The position numbers were made by a program, and so were the translations under genes. The notes under the pieces were generated by a model. The model had not been told where the DNA came from. It saw nothing but the letters and a program-made list of their open reading frames with translations, and made no database searches. This document shows positions 9,016 through 18,790 of a stretch of DNA of 64,000 nucleotides, piece after piece. Each line of letters opens with the position of its first letter. The first letter of the stretch is position 1. The stretch is from Corallium rubrum (taxonomy: Eukaryota > Cnidaria > Anthozoa > Scleralcyonacea > Coralliidae): contig OZ035997.1 of assembly GCA_964035015.1 (NCBI GenBank), positions 61,503,785 through 61,567,784 of the forward strand, read 5' to 3'.

Positions 9016-9201
9016 ATGAAAACTATAAGAAGTGTCTACCATCAGCTGGGATCCTACGAAGTCAACAAAATGTCGCTCAGCTGCTTTGACGATAAAAGGT
9101 ACATACTCAATGACGGTGTCAGTAGCTATGCCTATGGGCATAATTTCATCAGACCTCTAGATGAGTGGTTTTACAGGATAGGGTTTGCCTTTATTGACTG
9201 A
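9016..9201 (+). CDS. Small 61-aa protein ending the rightward gene set
   Basis: This short frame starts 5 bp after the lectin-like gene in the context TTAGAATG, a partial match to the element's start signature. Its central motif FDDKRYILNDG followed by AYGH resembles, from memory, a short C-terminal tail found on larger proteins of cnidarian Polinton-like elements, possibly DNA polymerases. If so, this is either a small stand-alone protein or the remnant of such a gene. There is no other evidence for a polymerase in the window. Confidence 0.45.
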   Translation: MKTIRSVYHQLGSYEVNKMSLSCFDDKRYILNDGVSSYAYGHNFIRPLDEWFYRIGFAFID

Positions 9202-9452
9202 CAACCGGTAAAAGTAAACAGAAATTGCCACCTGCAAAGGATATGCAAATTCAGTCAGACGGCAGCTGAAAAAATCTCCCACTCTAACGCACACATCCCT
9301 ATAGCTTCACTCTTATGAAACCACCACATTATATACGGTCTCCCTTCATACGGTTGTTAATACCACTCATCTTCTTCACAAGACCCCTTCTAGTCTTCTT
9401 ATCTCTAGTGAGCAGCAGCTATAAACAGTCCTTATCCGTATCCATGTAAACA
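9202..9452. other. No gene seen
   Basis: This 251-bp stretch follows the last viral gene. It contains no frame with recognisable features. A short basic frame can be read leftward around 9330-9420 but has no start signature. The right end of the viral element probably lies here or just beyond. Confidence 0.4.
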
Positions 9453-9584
9453 ACATTCCATTGGGCGTTAGCAACCCCAACTTTTTTAAGTTGCGTTGAA
9501 AAAAACAAAACAAAAAAACAACAAAAAAAAACAAAAAAAAACGTAGCTTAAAAAAGTTGGGGTTGCTAACGCCCAATGGAATGT
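9453..9584. repeat. Perfect 38-bp inverted repeat with A-rich loop
   Basis: Arms 9453-9490 and 9547-9584 are exact reverse complements (inner end CTTTTTTAAG, outer end ACATTCCATTGGG). Pairing continues about 8 bp further inward with two mismatches. The 56-bp centre is almost all A and C on the plus strand. It could be a small MITE or a structure tied to the end of the viral element; no target duplication could be set. Confidence 0.9.
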
Positions 9585-9591
9585 CAACATT

Positions 9592-9607
9592 AGTGTCACG
9601 TGACACT
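9592..9607. repeat. 16-bp perfect palindrome AGTGTCACGTGACACT
   Basis: The palindrome lies 8 bp beyond the 38-bp inverted repeat and is centred on an E-box core (CACGTG). It is directly visible; its function is unknown. Confidence 0.85.
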
Positions 9608-10293
9608 TGTCTACGGAGTAGAATGAAGAAGTTTTCTGTTACTGGGAGTTTCACTGACCCCGACACACACGTGCACACTTCACTGACTACTTCATAAAAT
9701 CTGACTTGGATTCTGTGAAGACTTATATTTTGGAAGATCGGTGGCAACCAACTGGTCTGGCGAGTTGGGGGCAAAATAAACTGGACCATAAAATGGAAAA
9801 ATTTTTGGCTATATTATACGACAATGGAGGAAATGGTTAATGGTAATATAAACAACTTCTACATTGCCAAGCCGTGGTGTCAAGCCGTGGGCCATTAAAA
9901 GCGTTAACGGCAGGACCATGACGTAAGTCATTGAAAAGCCGTGGACCATTAAAAGCGCCAACGACAGGGCCAACGGCTGGGACCAACGGCGAAAAGTGAT
10001 GGTAGCGGTGACATACACCCGGGAGAAATGAGCTGGTATTCTCCAGGCTGTCGCCTGTCACCAGCCCATAATTCTCCCTAGATTATTTCGTATATCACTA
10101 AGCTAAAAGTGCTAAGCCTCGTTCCAAGTCTCGGGCCGGTCCTATAGAGGGCGATACTAGGACTTGCCACAGGCGTTCGCCTGTGACTTGCCCTAGTCAC
10201 GCCCTGAGGGACTAGCCACGACCTGACCAACGGCAGGGCCAGCAGATGGAACCAAATAATGACGACTTAGCGGAAAAGTGATGGTACCGGGAT
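9608..10293. repeat. Repeat-rich spacer with short direct and inverted repeats
   Basis: No gene is seen. A 22-bp unit (AAGCCGTGG, then CCATTAAAAGCG) occurs at 9882-9903 and 9936-9957. The stretch 10020-10080 folds on itself (GGGAGAA with TTCTCCC, GCTGGT with ACCAGC). A phrase close to AAAAGTGATGGTA occurs near 9993 and again near 10274. It may be the degraded left part of the Tigger element that follows. Confidence 0.5.
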
Positions 10294-11295
10294 ATGGAAA
10301 AAAGTGGTGCATTCGGCCAACTAAAAACATACCTGGGAGCGGACAAAAATCTCGTCTACGCCCTGAGGGAGGAGATGTTTCCCTGTCGTATCACCCAAAA
10401 TAAACTGTGCTGGTACCCCCATATCCTATACTACTCTTGGATGACATCCGATCTCCTGCATACTATCCTCAGCAAGTTAAACCGTTTCTTCAAAGCTAGA
10501 AACAGATCTATTTTATTGTTTCTTGACTCTGCTGGTTGCCATCCATACGATTTAAAAGGACGTTATTCAAACATCAAGCTGGTATTTTTTCCAGTGAACT
10601 GCACATCAGAGCTGTAGCCTCTAGATTTGGGAATCATTCAGAACTTTAAAGTTCACTACAGAAAGTTGCTGCTACGTCACGTCATTGCCATGGCCACAGG
10701 TGAACACACCAGTGCTTCAGAAATAAGCAATACCCTGAATGTGCTACAAGCCATGAATTGGATGGGAAGTGCTTGGTGCAAGGTTGAAGTTGCAACAATA
10801 AGCAAATGCTTTGCTGCAGCAGGATTCTCGAGCAACATTCGCGAGACACCTGGGGATGAAAACGAAGATCCTTTTGCTGATCTTGATGATGATTTCCAAG
10901 GTCTCATAGACGTGGTTGCATCTGGAAGCAGCGTTACATCACAAGTGTACCTAGAGTTAGACAAAGAACTCCCCGTTTGCTTCAACGCCGACGTCAACGA
11001 ACAACAGCTGCTACAGTCACTCAATACTAGCGACCAAGACACGATCATTCTCGAGAGTGATGGTGATGATGAAAGTGATATTGGTGAAGACGAAAATGAA
11101 AGTCCTCCAACGAGCAGGCTGAAGAGTTGTCGAGAAGTTCTTGAAAGCGTACGGGACATAGAGCTTTTCTTTCTTCAGCGCGGCAAATTCGCACTTGCAA
11201 ACGAGTTTTCTCTGCTTGCGGATAAAGTAAGTGAGAATGCCGTGAACGAAAGATCACATCAAAGCCCGTTAGGGAGGTACTTCATCACGAAATAG
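10294..11295 (+). pseudogene. Tigger/pogo-type DDE transposase, broken
   Basis: The frame encodes the catalytic-core C-terminal half of a Tigger-like transposase. It contains WMTSDL, then ILLFLDSAGCHP (a DDE-superfamily aspartate region), then NIKLVFFPVNCTSEL, an in-frame TAG at 10615-10617 where the family normally has Gln, and PLDLGIIQNFK with HYRKLL. After the stop it continues 222 residues with an acidic linker and ends at the TAG before 11296. The CENP-B-type DNA-binding N terminus is missing. With the stop, the lost N terminus and one missing terminal repeat, it should be inactive. Such elements move by cut and paste into TA sites. Confidence 0.85.
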
Positions 11296-11658
11296 AACTT
11301 TTTGTAAGTTTATGCTTTAATGCTTCAGTTAATGAGATACTCCTATTCAAGATACTCCTATTTTACCTATGTTACTGTACCTTCGCGGTGAAGGAAACAA
11401 AAGACATTTGACACTGACTTATATTGTTGTATTTTTGGGTTGGAATAAAAAATACTTAAATACAATTTTTTACTTGTATTTTGACTTGTACTTTGCACTC
11501 ATGCATGTATCACAGTAAGCCTCAACTACAAGTTGAAATAAACTGAACATTTTAAAACAAAAAGCAGCAATACATTGTTGTGACATTTTACAACCTAAAA
11601 TTGGGATATTTTCATCGCACCCCGCTATTACGGACTCTCGCTATTACGAACGCTAAAT
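11296..11658. other. 3' untranslated part of the Tigger element
   Basis: No gene is seen. A polyadenylation-like AATAAA lies near 11444. Near the end the phrase CTATTACG is repeated (11625, 11641), probably subterminal copies of the terminal repeat. Confidence 0.5.
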
Positions 11659-11697
11659 GACGGTCCCCAGAGTGTCCGCTATAACGAGAGTTGACTG
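11659..11697. repeat. Right terminal inverted repeat of the Tigger element
   Basis: Read leftward this is CAGTCAACTCTCGTTATAGC continuing to GGACACTCT, the standard start of Tigger/pogo terminal repeats, and it is followed by TA (11698-11699), the expected target site. No partner copy is found on the left, so the element is truncated at its 5' side. Confidence 0.8.
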
Positions 11698-11699
11698 TA

Positions 11700-12172
11700 T
11701 ATGGAGATATGTGGTTGCTCAAAGAGGTTCGATCAACTGGCTTTACTGGCTAATAATTTGTTTTATAGAAATAAGCAAGTAACAGAACAGAGAGAGGCAT
11801 AAAGCAGTAAAGGCTCGGTTACATGCAGTAAGTACTTAGTGGTACTGTACTATTTTTGTTATTTAATAACAAAACACCTCAATAGCCATAAGATAGTGTT
11901 AATAAAAATTAGGTAGTTGTAGTTTTCTTCATGGAAATCTTCGTGTATTAAGTTTATTGACATGCTGGATTTTGTTTTCAGGAAAGCCAAGTTGCTCTTA
12001 TCAAAGACATAGTGGAGAAGGAATTACAAATTTGTATGGACAACTCAGATGTATTCCGGTTAATGACTCATATATATATATAATAGTTAAAGTAGTCGTT
12101 TACAATAGACCACAGAGTGCTCGATACTTTTGAAGGTAGAGCAAGATAGATTTTATTTAACAAAAAACGAAC
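11700..12172. other. No gene seen; possible exon-like remnant
   Basis: A pyrimidine-rich TTGTTTTCAG at about 11973-11982 precedes an open stretch of roughly 30 codons ending in a TA repeat near 12070. This looks like an exon fragment, but no partner exon or donor is visible. The right part (12100-12172) belongs to the 3' region of the Penelope-like remnant on the minus strand. Confidence 0.3.
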
Positions 12173-12215
12173 GTTGCTACTCCGAGTTTCACGCGTTAAG
12201 CGATCATCAGGCAAC
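12173..12215 (-). ncRNA. Candidate type I hammerhead ribozyme of a Penelope-like element
   Basis: On the minus strand the order is stem I GTTGC, core CTGATGA, stem II (CGC, loop, GCG), GAAAC, a very short stem III (ACT-CGG-AGT or shorter), cleavage-site-like GTA, then GCAAC, which pairs exactly with GTTGC. Hammerhead motifs with tiny helix III are an established feature of Penelope-like retroelements, and this one lies 68 bp beyond the end of such a coding remnant on the same strand. A weakness is the T-T opposition at the base of stem II, where G-C is usual. Confidence 0.6.
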
Positions 12216-12282
12216 TGAAAAAGTTTCACTTTAGTTTCTGTTCATATTGCGTGGCACGCGTGAGATCGCGGCACACGTGACA

Positions 12283-13396
12283 TCACCGCACGCGCGAAGT
12301 TCGAGAGAATGTTCCCGGATGTGTACCTCTGTTCCTAGAGCGGCGGGCGTTCCTAGCATAAAATTTATTTCCATGCCGGCATTTTGAAATTAGCTCCGAT
12401 CGTTTGTTGAGCAAGTTCGCCTTGTTAGCTTTCAGAATAAGCAGTTTCTCTTCTAGGCACAGGTTACAGCGGCTTACTCCACTTGTGTAAGGGGTGGCAC
12501 GTTTTAAAATAGACCAATTTACATTGAACGGTTTCCCTTTTGATTTTAAGTACCAAACGTACTTCGATAATTCAGTTTCGTTCTTGTATTTCTCGTCATG
12601 GAAAGATTTCTGGTGGTTGTTGAAGCGTTGCTTGAAGTTGCTGGCTGTGATACCTATATATTGTTTTGTTGTGTCTGTTTCGTCGGTTGTCACATCAGCT
12701 TTGTAGATGATTCCTGAACCATGCAGTTTGCTTTCAAGGGCAATCGGTTTTATTTCTGCAGCTGCAGTTTTGCTTCTTGCTGTTGTTGTCGTTGTCGTTG
12801 TCGTCGTTGTCATTGTTGTTACTGTTGTTGTTGTTGTTTTCTTTCGACAGAATGCGGTGGTTGTGTTTGGAAATAGCGATTTTGATGATTTCCATGCAGC
12901 TGTAGCTTACTTTGACTGTGTTCCGGTTGAAGATTTTCTTGAGTTTTGTAGATCTGAAGTGGTGGTCGATTAGGAATTTACGTCCGATGTTGGTCTTGAC
13001 GTTCTTGGAGAATGGAGGGTTGAACCAGATAATATTTCATTATCGCGTTCTTTGAGATGTCAATGGCTGCGTTGTGGTACTGTTTGGCGTGAAGTGAAGA
13101 TTTGTGTTGAAGTGACTACGTTTGAATGCGTCTTTGTAGAGGGGCTGCTGTATTGAAAGATGGTTCGTCGGATGAAAGTGATGAAATTCTTTTGTTGATG
13201 GAAATTGGAAGTTGTTTGATAATGGATGGTGGGTGGTTGGAGTGACTGTCGATGTACAGTGGTTCATCGTTTGGTTTCCTGCAATGTTGGTGTTTGCCAT
13301 TTTGCAAGTTGAGGGTGACATCAAGAAAAGTGGTGGTTTTTTAGTGCAAAGTTTCTCAAAGAAACTTTGCAATAATGTAAGGTGAACGGATTCCAA
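12283..13396 (-). pseudogene. Penelope-like element, C-terminal RT and GIY-YIG part, frameshifted
   Basis: Read leftward, two overlapping frames around 13116-13396 give the region after the reverse transcriptase (NDEPLYIDSHSNHPPSIIKQ, then YKDAFKRSHFN). The reading then moves through a linker to the frame 12283-12813, which begins with a Thr/Asn-rich stretch and encodes a GIY-YIG endonuclease: IIYKADV, KQYIGITASNFKQRF, then a CxxC-type motif (CNLCLEEK) and a terminal CRHGNKF motif. At least one frameshift lies near 13150. The RT palm is absent. The endonuclease nicks the target to prime reverse transcription in this class. The copy is dead as it stands. Confidence 0.85.
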
Positions 13397-13858
13397 TCAG
13401 TAAGGAATGATCAATACAGTCAGTCAGTCAGTCATACGAGTCAGACAACGTGTTAACTCGTCGCATATTTTCAGGGTCGGGTGTCCGATATATTTTTAAA
13501 TCGTGAAATATTGTATTATTTTTAGCGAATATTAGTTTTTTCTTTCGCTCATCTCTTTATAGATTATGCTCACGGGTATTTCTTGCTATGAAATGTGAAA
13601 TTGCTCCGATAAAAGGGGAAAAAATAGGTTTCTTTCGGTTTTATTTATTCGTTTCGAAATAATACAAATCTGTAAAAGCGTGTTTATTTTCGTTTGTTGT
13701 TTTCACCCCTCCTGACACTCTTCCTAATATGGGCATCGATATTGTGTAATACAATGACCTTTTGACCCTTCGATAATTATGCTGGTTATGCGTATTTATT
13801 TATCTTATAAATATACTGTCAATCTATCACGGAACTGTGCGGAAAATAACCGTTAATT
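13397..13858. other. No gene seen
   Basis: AT-rich spacer. A short run of four GTCA repeats lies at about 13417-13433. Nothing else is recognised. Confidence 0.5.
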
Positions 13859-14299
13859 GTGGATGCAAATAACGAAGTTTTCTTATCAGATTGCATACAA
13901 GTGGAATACTGTTTAAATTTGAATCATTCAGAGAGTAAAATCTTCAAAGAACTGTGTCTCAGTCTAAGAGAAATGCGACAGCTAAACGGCCCGACGTCAG
14001 GCAAAGCGGAAAACAAACTAATTGAAAAGATATCTTTATTAAGAGAATTTTATCTACGGTTTGCGATTTAATGTTGTTTAAATTTGAATCATTCAGAGAG
14101 TAAAATCTTCAGAGAAATGTGTCTCAGTTTAAGAGAAGTGCGACGGCTAAACGGCCCGACGTCTGGCAAAGCGGAAAACAAATTAATTGAAAAGATATTT
14201 TTATTAAGAGAATTTTATCTACGGTTTGCGATTTGCGTGGCCTGCGTGCTGACGTATGAAGCATGCACGCAGCTACGTTTTTTGATGCGTTTTAATTAA
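13859..14299 (+). CDS. Tandemly duplicated ~160-bp open segment, hypothetical
   Basis: A block of about 160 bp at 13912-14071 is repeated at 14075-14235 with about 12 substitutions. Both copies remain open, coding for NHSESKIFKELCLSLREM and then GPTSGKAENKLIEKI, followed by LLREFYLRFAI. The predicted peptides are helical and charged. They could be duplicated exons of a gene or part of a repeat. No splice sites or homologue is recognised, so protein-coding status is uncertain. Confidence 0.35.
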
Positions 14300-15120
14300 A
14301 GTATTTTTTCACAATGAATACCGTTTTACATTGTAAAACAACATATTAAAATGAACAACATCTGTAGCGTAGATATCTGATCATGTACTGCCACAACGCC
14401 AAGCAACAAAATATTACATTACTGAGAATTTCGCTTACATGTTACCAGATCATCGCTCATCACACCCGCATCATCGCATTTTTCCAACATGTGTGTAGCT
14501 AAGCTGCAACTGGGTTATGATAGTAAAAATATAATTATAAGTCATTCAGTAGAGAAAAGAAACTGCATGATAATGAACTGGTGTGAACTTTTGAAGTAGG
14601 ACTAAATAAACTGCTGTCGGTCAATTGTGTAATTACAATCAAAAGATCCTAAAATTTTACTGAAATTTCGCTTAACTTTACACATTAATTTTGTCTATTA
14701 TGTGTATGCTGTCTTTCTAAAGGGGAAAAGAAAAAAAATAGAATTTTTATTTATCATCCGCCTTTGTATATACTTCACCGCAATGGCAATATTCTTTTAC
14801 TCCTCAGACCTATCACATAAAATATTATTTGCGCAGTGGGAAGTTTATTACTAGTAAATGGGAATAGCTGTTCGGTCACAAAATTTAATCAGTTATAGAG
14901 AAAACAGTACACTGAAACTGAGAATCTTTATTATTTTAATATGTCATGCAACAATACAGTCAATACTTTATGTATATATCATGCAATTATCGTTCATAAG
15001 TTCAAAGTCAATTTTCTTATGTATTCAACAAAACAAACATAACCATGGTCCAAGAAAAATATATGCAATACGTTAATAATATCAAAAACAGTTATAGGAT
15101 CATTTAGTGCATGTATAGCT
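14300..15120. other. No gene seen
   Basis: AT-rich sequence without recognisable coding or repeat structure. A 72-codon frame at 14858-15076 has no family features. Confidence 0.45.
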
Positions 15121-16326
15121 TTAAAGTAATAGCATTTCTGTAATGATATATTTGGAAGGATCATAAGTAATTTTAATGTTTTCTAGAGCTAGTAAGCTTT
15201 CAGCAAGTTCATCCTCCTGCAAATTCGACACATTCCTGATAAGTTCTGACAAAATGTTCTGGAATATAACTAATTGAATGGCATCCCCTCCATCCGACGG
15301 AGTTACAGTAACTTGCACTGACAACTGCTCCGTACAGCTTCCTACACGCATTCGACAACCACACTTGTCACAACGAAGAATGGTGCTGGCTGAAGCTTGC
15401 AGGATTTTTTTTGAGCAATTCGAACACAACAATGATACGTTCACAGACTTGACGATATCAATGCAGCCAACATTGATTATTTTGGAAAAGGTACACATCT
15501 CTTCTCCTTCTGGCAGAGTAATTTTGGAAAGATCTTCATCGTCGATCGAGGTTATCGTATCAACGGTTGTGGTCAGCTTTTTTTCTTCCGAGCACATTCG
15601 GACTTGCACCGCAGTGAACGAGAACACGCCTCCTGGTCTGATCTGAGGAATCTGTTGCTCCCATATATCGAGCCAAATTTTCCCAGTAGTGTCGGCAAGC
15701 TTTGCGGAAGCCAATTATAACTTCTTGGAGCCAACGACTTTGGTTTCACTGACATGGAGAATTTTGCCTCGAACTGCTAAAATATCCCATTCATTGACAT
15801 TAGCTCCTAATATTCCCTCGACAGATACGACTCTCGTACGAGTATCCGCAATTTCTTTAAACTGAAAAGCATATTCAGTTTGATCCGGGGCAGAAATTTT
15901 TGTCATGTCGTTGATTATGACTTTATCCCCATCAGCCGACTTCGTATATTTCTGGCTCTTCAACGGGGTGTGACTATTGGCACTATCCATAAGTAGCTGC
16001 CTCTTACTTTTCGAATACAGAAGGGCTTCTACACTGCTTTCTTCTGTCTGAAGTAAGAGCGTGGAGTAATCCAGCGTGTTTCTTCGATTCCTCTTTAACG
16101 GCGACATTCTCTGCACGTACGCAATGATCGCGTCGCCTTCTTTGTTTTTGCCAACGCCAACGGATACGTTTTTGCCAACGCCAACGGATACGTTCTGTTT
16201 AGGTGAATTCGCGACTTCCACGGTAGGGCATGATGGAGCATTTGAGCTCTCAGATGGAGAAACTACAGATGCGCCCTTTGCTACTCGACTTTGTTTTCCC
16301 TTAGTGTTTTTACTTTTAGCAGACAT
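15121..16326 (-). pseudogene. RPA-like OB-fold protein interrupted by one in-frame stop
   Basis: A single leftward frame runs from the ATG at 16326 to 15121 and is cut only by TAA at 15715-15717. The N-terminal 203 residues start basic and Ser-rich, contain a doubled NVSVGVGK unit, and lead into an OB-fold (VSVEGILGANVNEWDILAVR). After the stop the OB-fold continues (KLADTTGKIWLDIWE) and a second domain holds a zinc-ribbon pattern, CSNC then CDKCGC. The architecture resembles the single-strand-DNA-binding large subunit of replication protein A and a multicopy cnidarian family I recall. It may be a recent pseudogene or need readthrough. It is probably transposon-derived rather than the cellular RPA1, as it is much shorter (about 400 residues). 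Confidence 0.65.
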
Positions 16327-16548
16327 ACTGTAGATGTGTTATCTCACGGAGTTCGATTTGCATAAATGACGATTAACATCGAGTCAGGAAAATTTATGCT
16401 AATACTGAGTGTTGAAAGTGTTATTAATTAAATCAAAGACCAGTCCAACGAGTTTTTCAAAGAGATTTTATGACAAGATTTTATAACAAAGAGCTTGGCA
16501 AAAGCTCAAACGCATGCAAAACACGTGAATCTGGCTATGACGTTAGCC
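16327..16548. other. No gene seen
   Basis: This is the spacer upstream of the RPA-like start, presumably including its promoter. Nothing specific is recognised. Confidence 0.4.
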
Positions 16549-17102
16549 GACCCTAAACTAATGAGCTTAACTCAAGGTGATTTGCATTAATGAGTTGATT
16601 GAGTTCAGCCCATGTGAAGTTCATCGTTTAAAGTAAACCTGACTTCTTGCGGACAATTGGTCAAAAGCATGCTCAACACGTGAACTTGCATGCAGTTACT
16701 TTATACACATTACAAACGGCGAATTTCTCTACTGACTCTACACTTTAAGATAATGCTTCGGCCTGGATCAACACTCTAAAATTTCAGCAAAAATCTCAAT
16801 ATCGGTCCCTAAATGACATCATCTCGATCACACCAGGGAGGCAAAGATCTTTTTGATGTCAAAGGACTCAAAGCTACATACTGTTGGTATTTTCATGTTT
16901 AATTGCGGTCTATTAAAAGCAGGACTGTGAATCAAGTTTATATTTTCAAGAGTTGTTTTTGGATTTGAAGTTTTAATATGACAAGAAAATATGCGTATAA
17001 CAAAGGGTATATATATGACAGTTGCACATGTGCGCGCAAAAATTGTTTGTTTGATTTAGATCATAAGATCGGACTTCCTGATTATTTTGGTCGGTTGTTT
17101 TT

Positions 17103-18790
17103 GGCATAGGGTAAAACATGGACTGGATTATTTTTTGGACTATTTTTTGGACCATTTTTTGGACTTTTTTGGATCAATTTTTGCGTCTCATATGTCTTAT
17201 TTTTCATCTCAAAACTCTATATATATAGTATAATCTAATAACAAAGCTGCGGAATTTTATCTCTTGACTAGTAACTTTATCCGAGTGTATCTTTAAAGTG
17301 CCACTAACCCCAAAAATGTTTTTTCGCAAATCTAAAAGCCCTTAATCCTTATTGAGCGGATTAGTCCAGTGAATAAATTATTGGTATTGGACATTTCTTT
17401 GGTCTTCTGTAGACCACCAAAGTTGCAATAATTGGCATATGCATGTACCATGGCGGAGAAGGAAAGGGAATGGGTATATTCCTGGTGTGACGTCAGACAA
17501 ATCAAACAAGGAACTCCTTTGAGCTCTGTCTGCTGAATGCGTAGAATTTTTACATTGAGTTAGTTGGGAAAATGAATTTTCAACCCAAAAAATTCTATGT
17601 ATTCACCAGACAGAGCTCAAAAGAGTTCCTTGTTTGACTTGTCTGACGTCGCTCCAGGAATATACCCATTCCCTTTCCTGCTCCACCATGGGACATGTAG
17701 ATGCAACTTTGGTCGTCTACAGAAGATCAACGAAACGTCCAATACCAATAATTTATTAACTGGCCTAATCCACTCAATAAGGGCTCTTAGATTGCGAGAA
17801 AAATGTTTTGGGGGTTAGTGGCACTTTAAGACTCTAAGTGTATAAACAGCGTGTGTCTCGCGATACGTGTATCGACTCATTTTACTACCGAATTCAATAG
17901 CATTTAGTAGCGCAAACAGTTTTAAATTTCTGTTGAACTCTGGCTCTGCAATGTACGAATGTATAAAATTAGGTGTCGGCTATAGCGTCGTTCCACTGTA
18001 TTTTGCCGCGCGCACGCGAAATCTCAGCATAAACTATTAATCTTCAGTGAAGATAACAAAGCATGTGGCGGTGACTGTACCAGTGATAACAAACTAAAAG
18101 AAGAGATATCTCGAAATGCATGTCCTGTGATGTCCTGTGAGCGGATCACCTATACAGTAGGAAATGCGTATATGTATTCTAGATCGCTATGATTTGATCG
18201 CGCCATTGTGTCTGCTTACACTGTTAGCCTGGCCCTACGACGAGAAATGTCATAACGTATTTCGAGATATCTCTTCTTTAACAGACGTTTGGTAGACGTT
18301 CGTCTGATCATTGAGCTTGACGAATTTCTTATCACTGCTACATGCTTTGTTATAAGTTTAGTAACAAAATTAGTTAGCCTCTGGCCCTCTGGGTTATAGA
18401 GACATCTTCTCTTCGTATGCCGAGATTTCAATGCAACCGCACGACGATAGTCGACACCTAATTTACATTGCAGAGCCAGAGTTCAACAGAAATTTAAAAC
18501 TGCGCTACTATAAAATGCTATTGAATTCGGTAGTAAAATAAGTCGATACAAGTATTGCGCGAGACACGCTGTTTATAGACTTTTAGATATAAGCGGATAA
18601 AGTTACAAGTCAAGAGATAAAAATTCTGCAGCTTTGTTATTAGACTATACTGTATATCTAGAGTTTTTACCCCAAGAATTGAGATGAAAAATAAAACAAA
18701 TGAGACGCAAAAATTGATCGAAAAAATAGTCCAAAAAATGGTCCAAAAAATAGTCCAAAAAATAGTCCAGTCCATGTTTTACCCTATGCC
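17103..18790. mobile_element. Foldback element with ~500-bp inverted arms
   Basis: The termini are GGCATAGGGTAAAACATGG and its reverse complement. The arms extend inward through the TTTTTTGGAC repeats and pair until about 18115 and 18256. Nine-base flanks GTTGTTTTT (17094-17102) and GTTGTGTTC (18791-18799) look like a diverged target duplication. Long inverted arms with 9-bp duplications are usual for Mutator-like elements, but no transposase is present, so the class is inferred. A second element (17297-17825) is inserted in the left arm. Confidence 0.8.
17297..17825. mobile_element. TTAA-flanked 529-bp foldback MITE
   Basis: TTAA at 17293-17296 and 17826-17829 frame an element with termini AGTGCCACTAACCCC and GGGGTTAGTGGCACT. 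Its two halves are inverted copies nearly throughout; the halves meet around 17560. TTAA duplication is typical of piggyBac and Kolobok elements. It has no coding capacity; a short open stretch inside is an accident of the repeat. Confidence 0.9.

Larger units (their letters stand above)
1..9201. mobile_element. Integrated Polinton-like virus, right-hand part
   Basis: Two leftward and nine rightward frames are packed with gaps of 3 to 15 bp or short overlaps, without introns. The set includes a retrovirus-type integrase, a penton-like jelly-roll protein, a probable double-jelly-roll capsid protein and a P-loop packaging ATPase, which together define Polinton-like or adintovirus-like elements. 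No frame is interrupted, in contrast to every other mobile element in the window. The left terminus is outside the window and no terminal inverted repeat or target duplication could be set on the right, so 9201 is only the end of the last gene. No DNA polymerase B or adenovirus-type protease is visible. Confidence 0.85.

Noticed and set aside
9376-9789. 137-codon minus-strand frame
   Set aside because: It runs through the 38-bp inverted repeat and its A-rich loop, giving a Phe-rich low-complexity stretch; no start signature or domain.
12494-12973. Plus-strand frames over the Penelope-like endonuclease
   Set aside because: They lie opposite a recognised GIY-YIG coding region and are dominated by the reverse of a Thr/Asn-coding repeat.
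15278-15646. 122-codon plus-strand frame
   Set aside because: It is opposite the RPA-like coding sequence, whose OB-fold and zinc-ribbon motifs identify the minus strand as coding.
17597-17818. 73-codon frame
   Set aside because: It falls wholly inside one arm of the 529-bp TTAA MITE.
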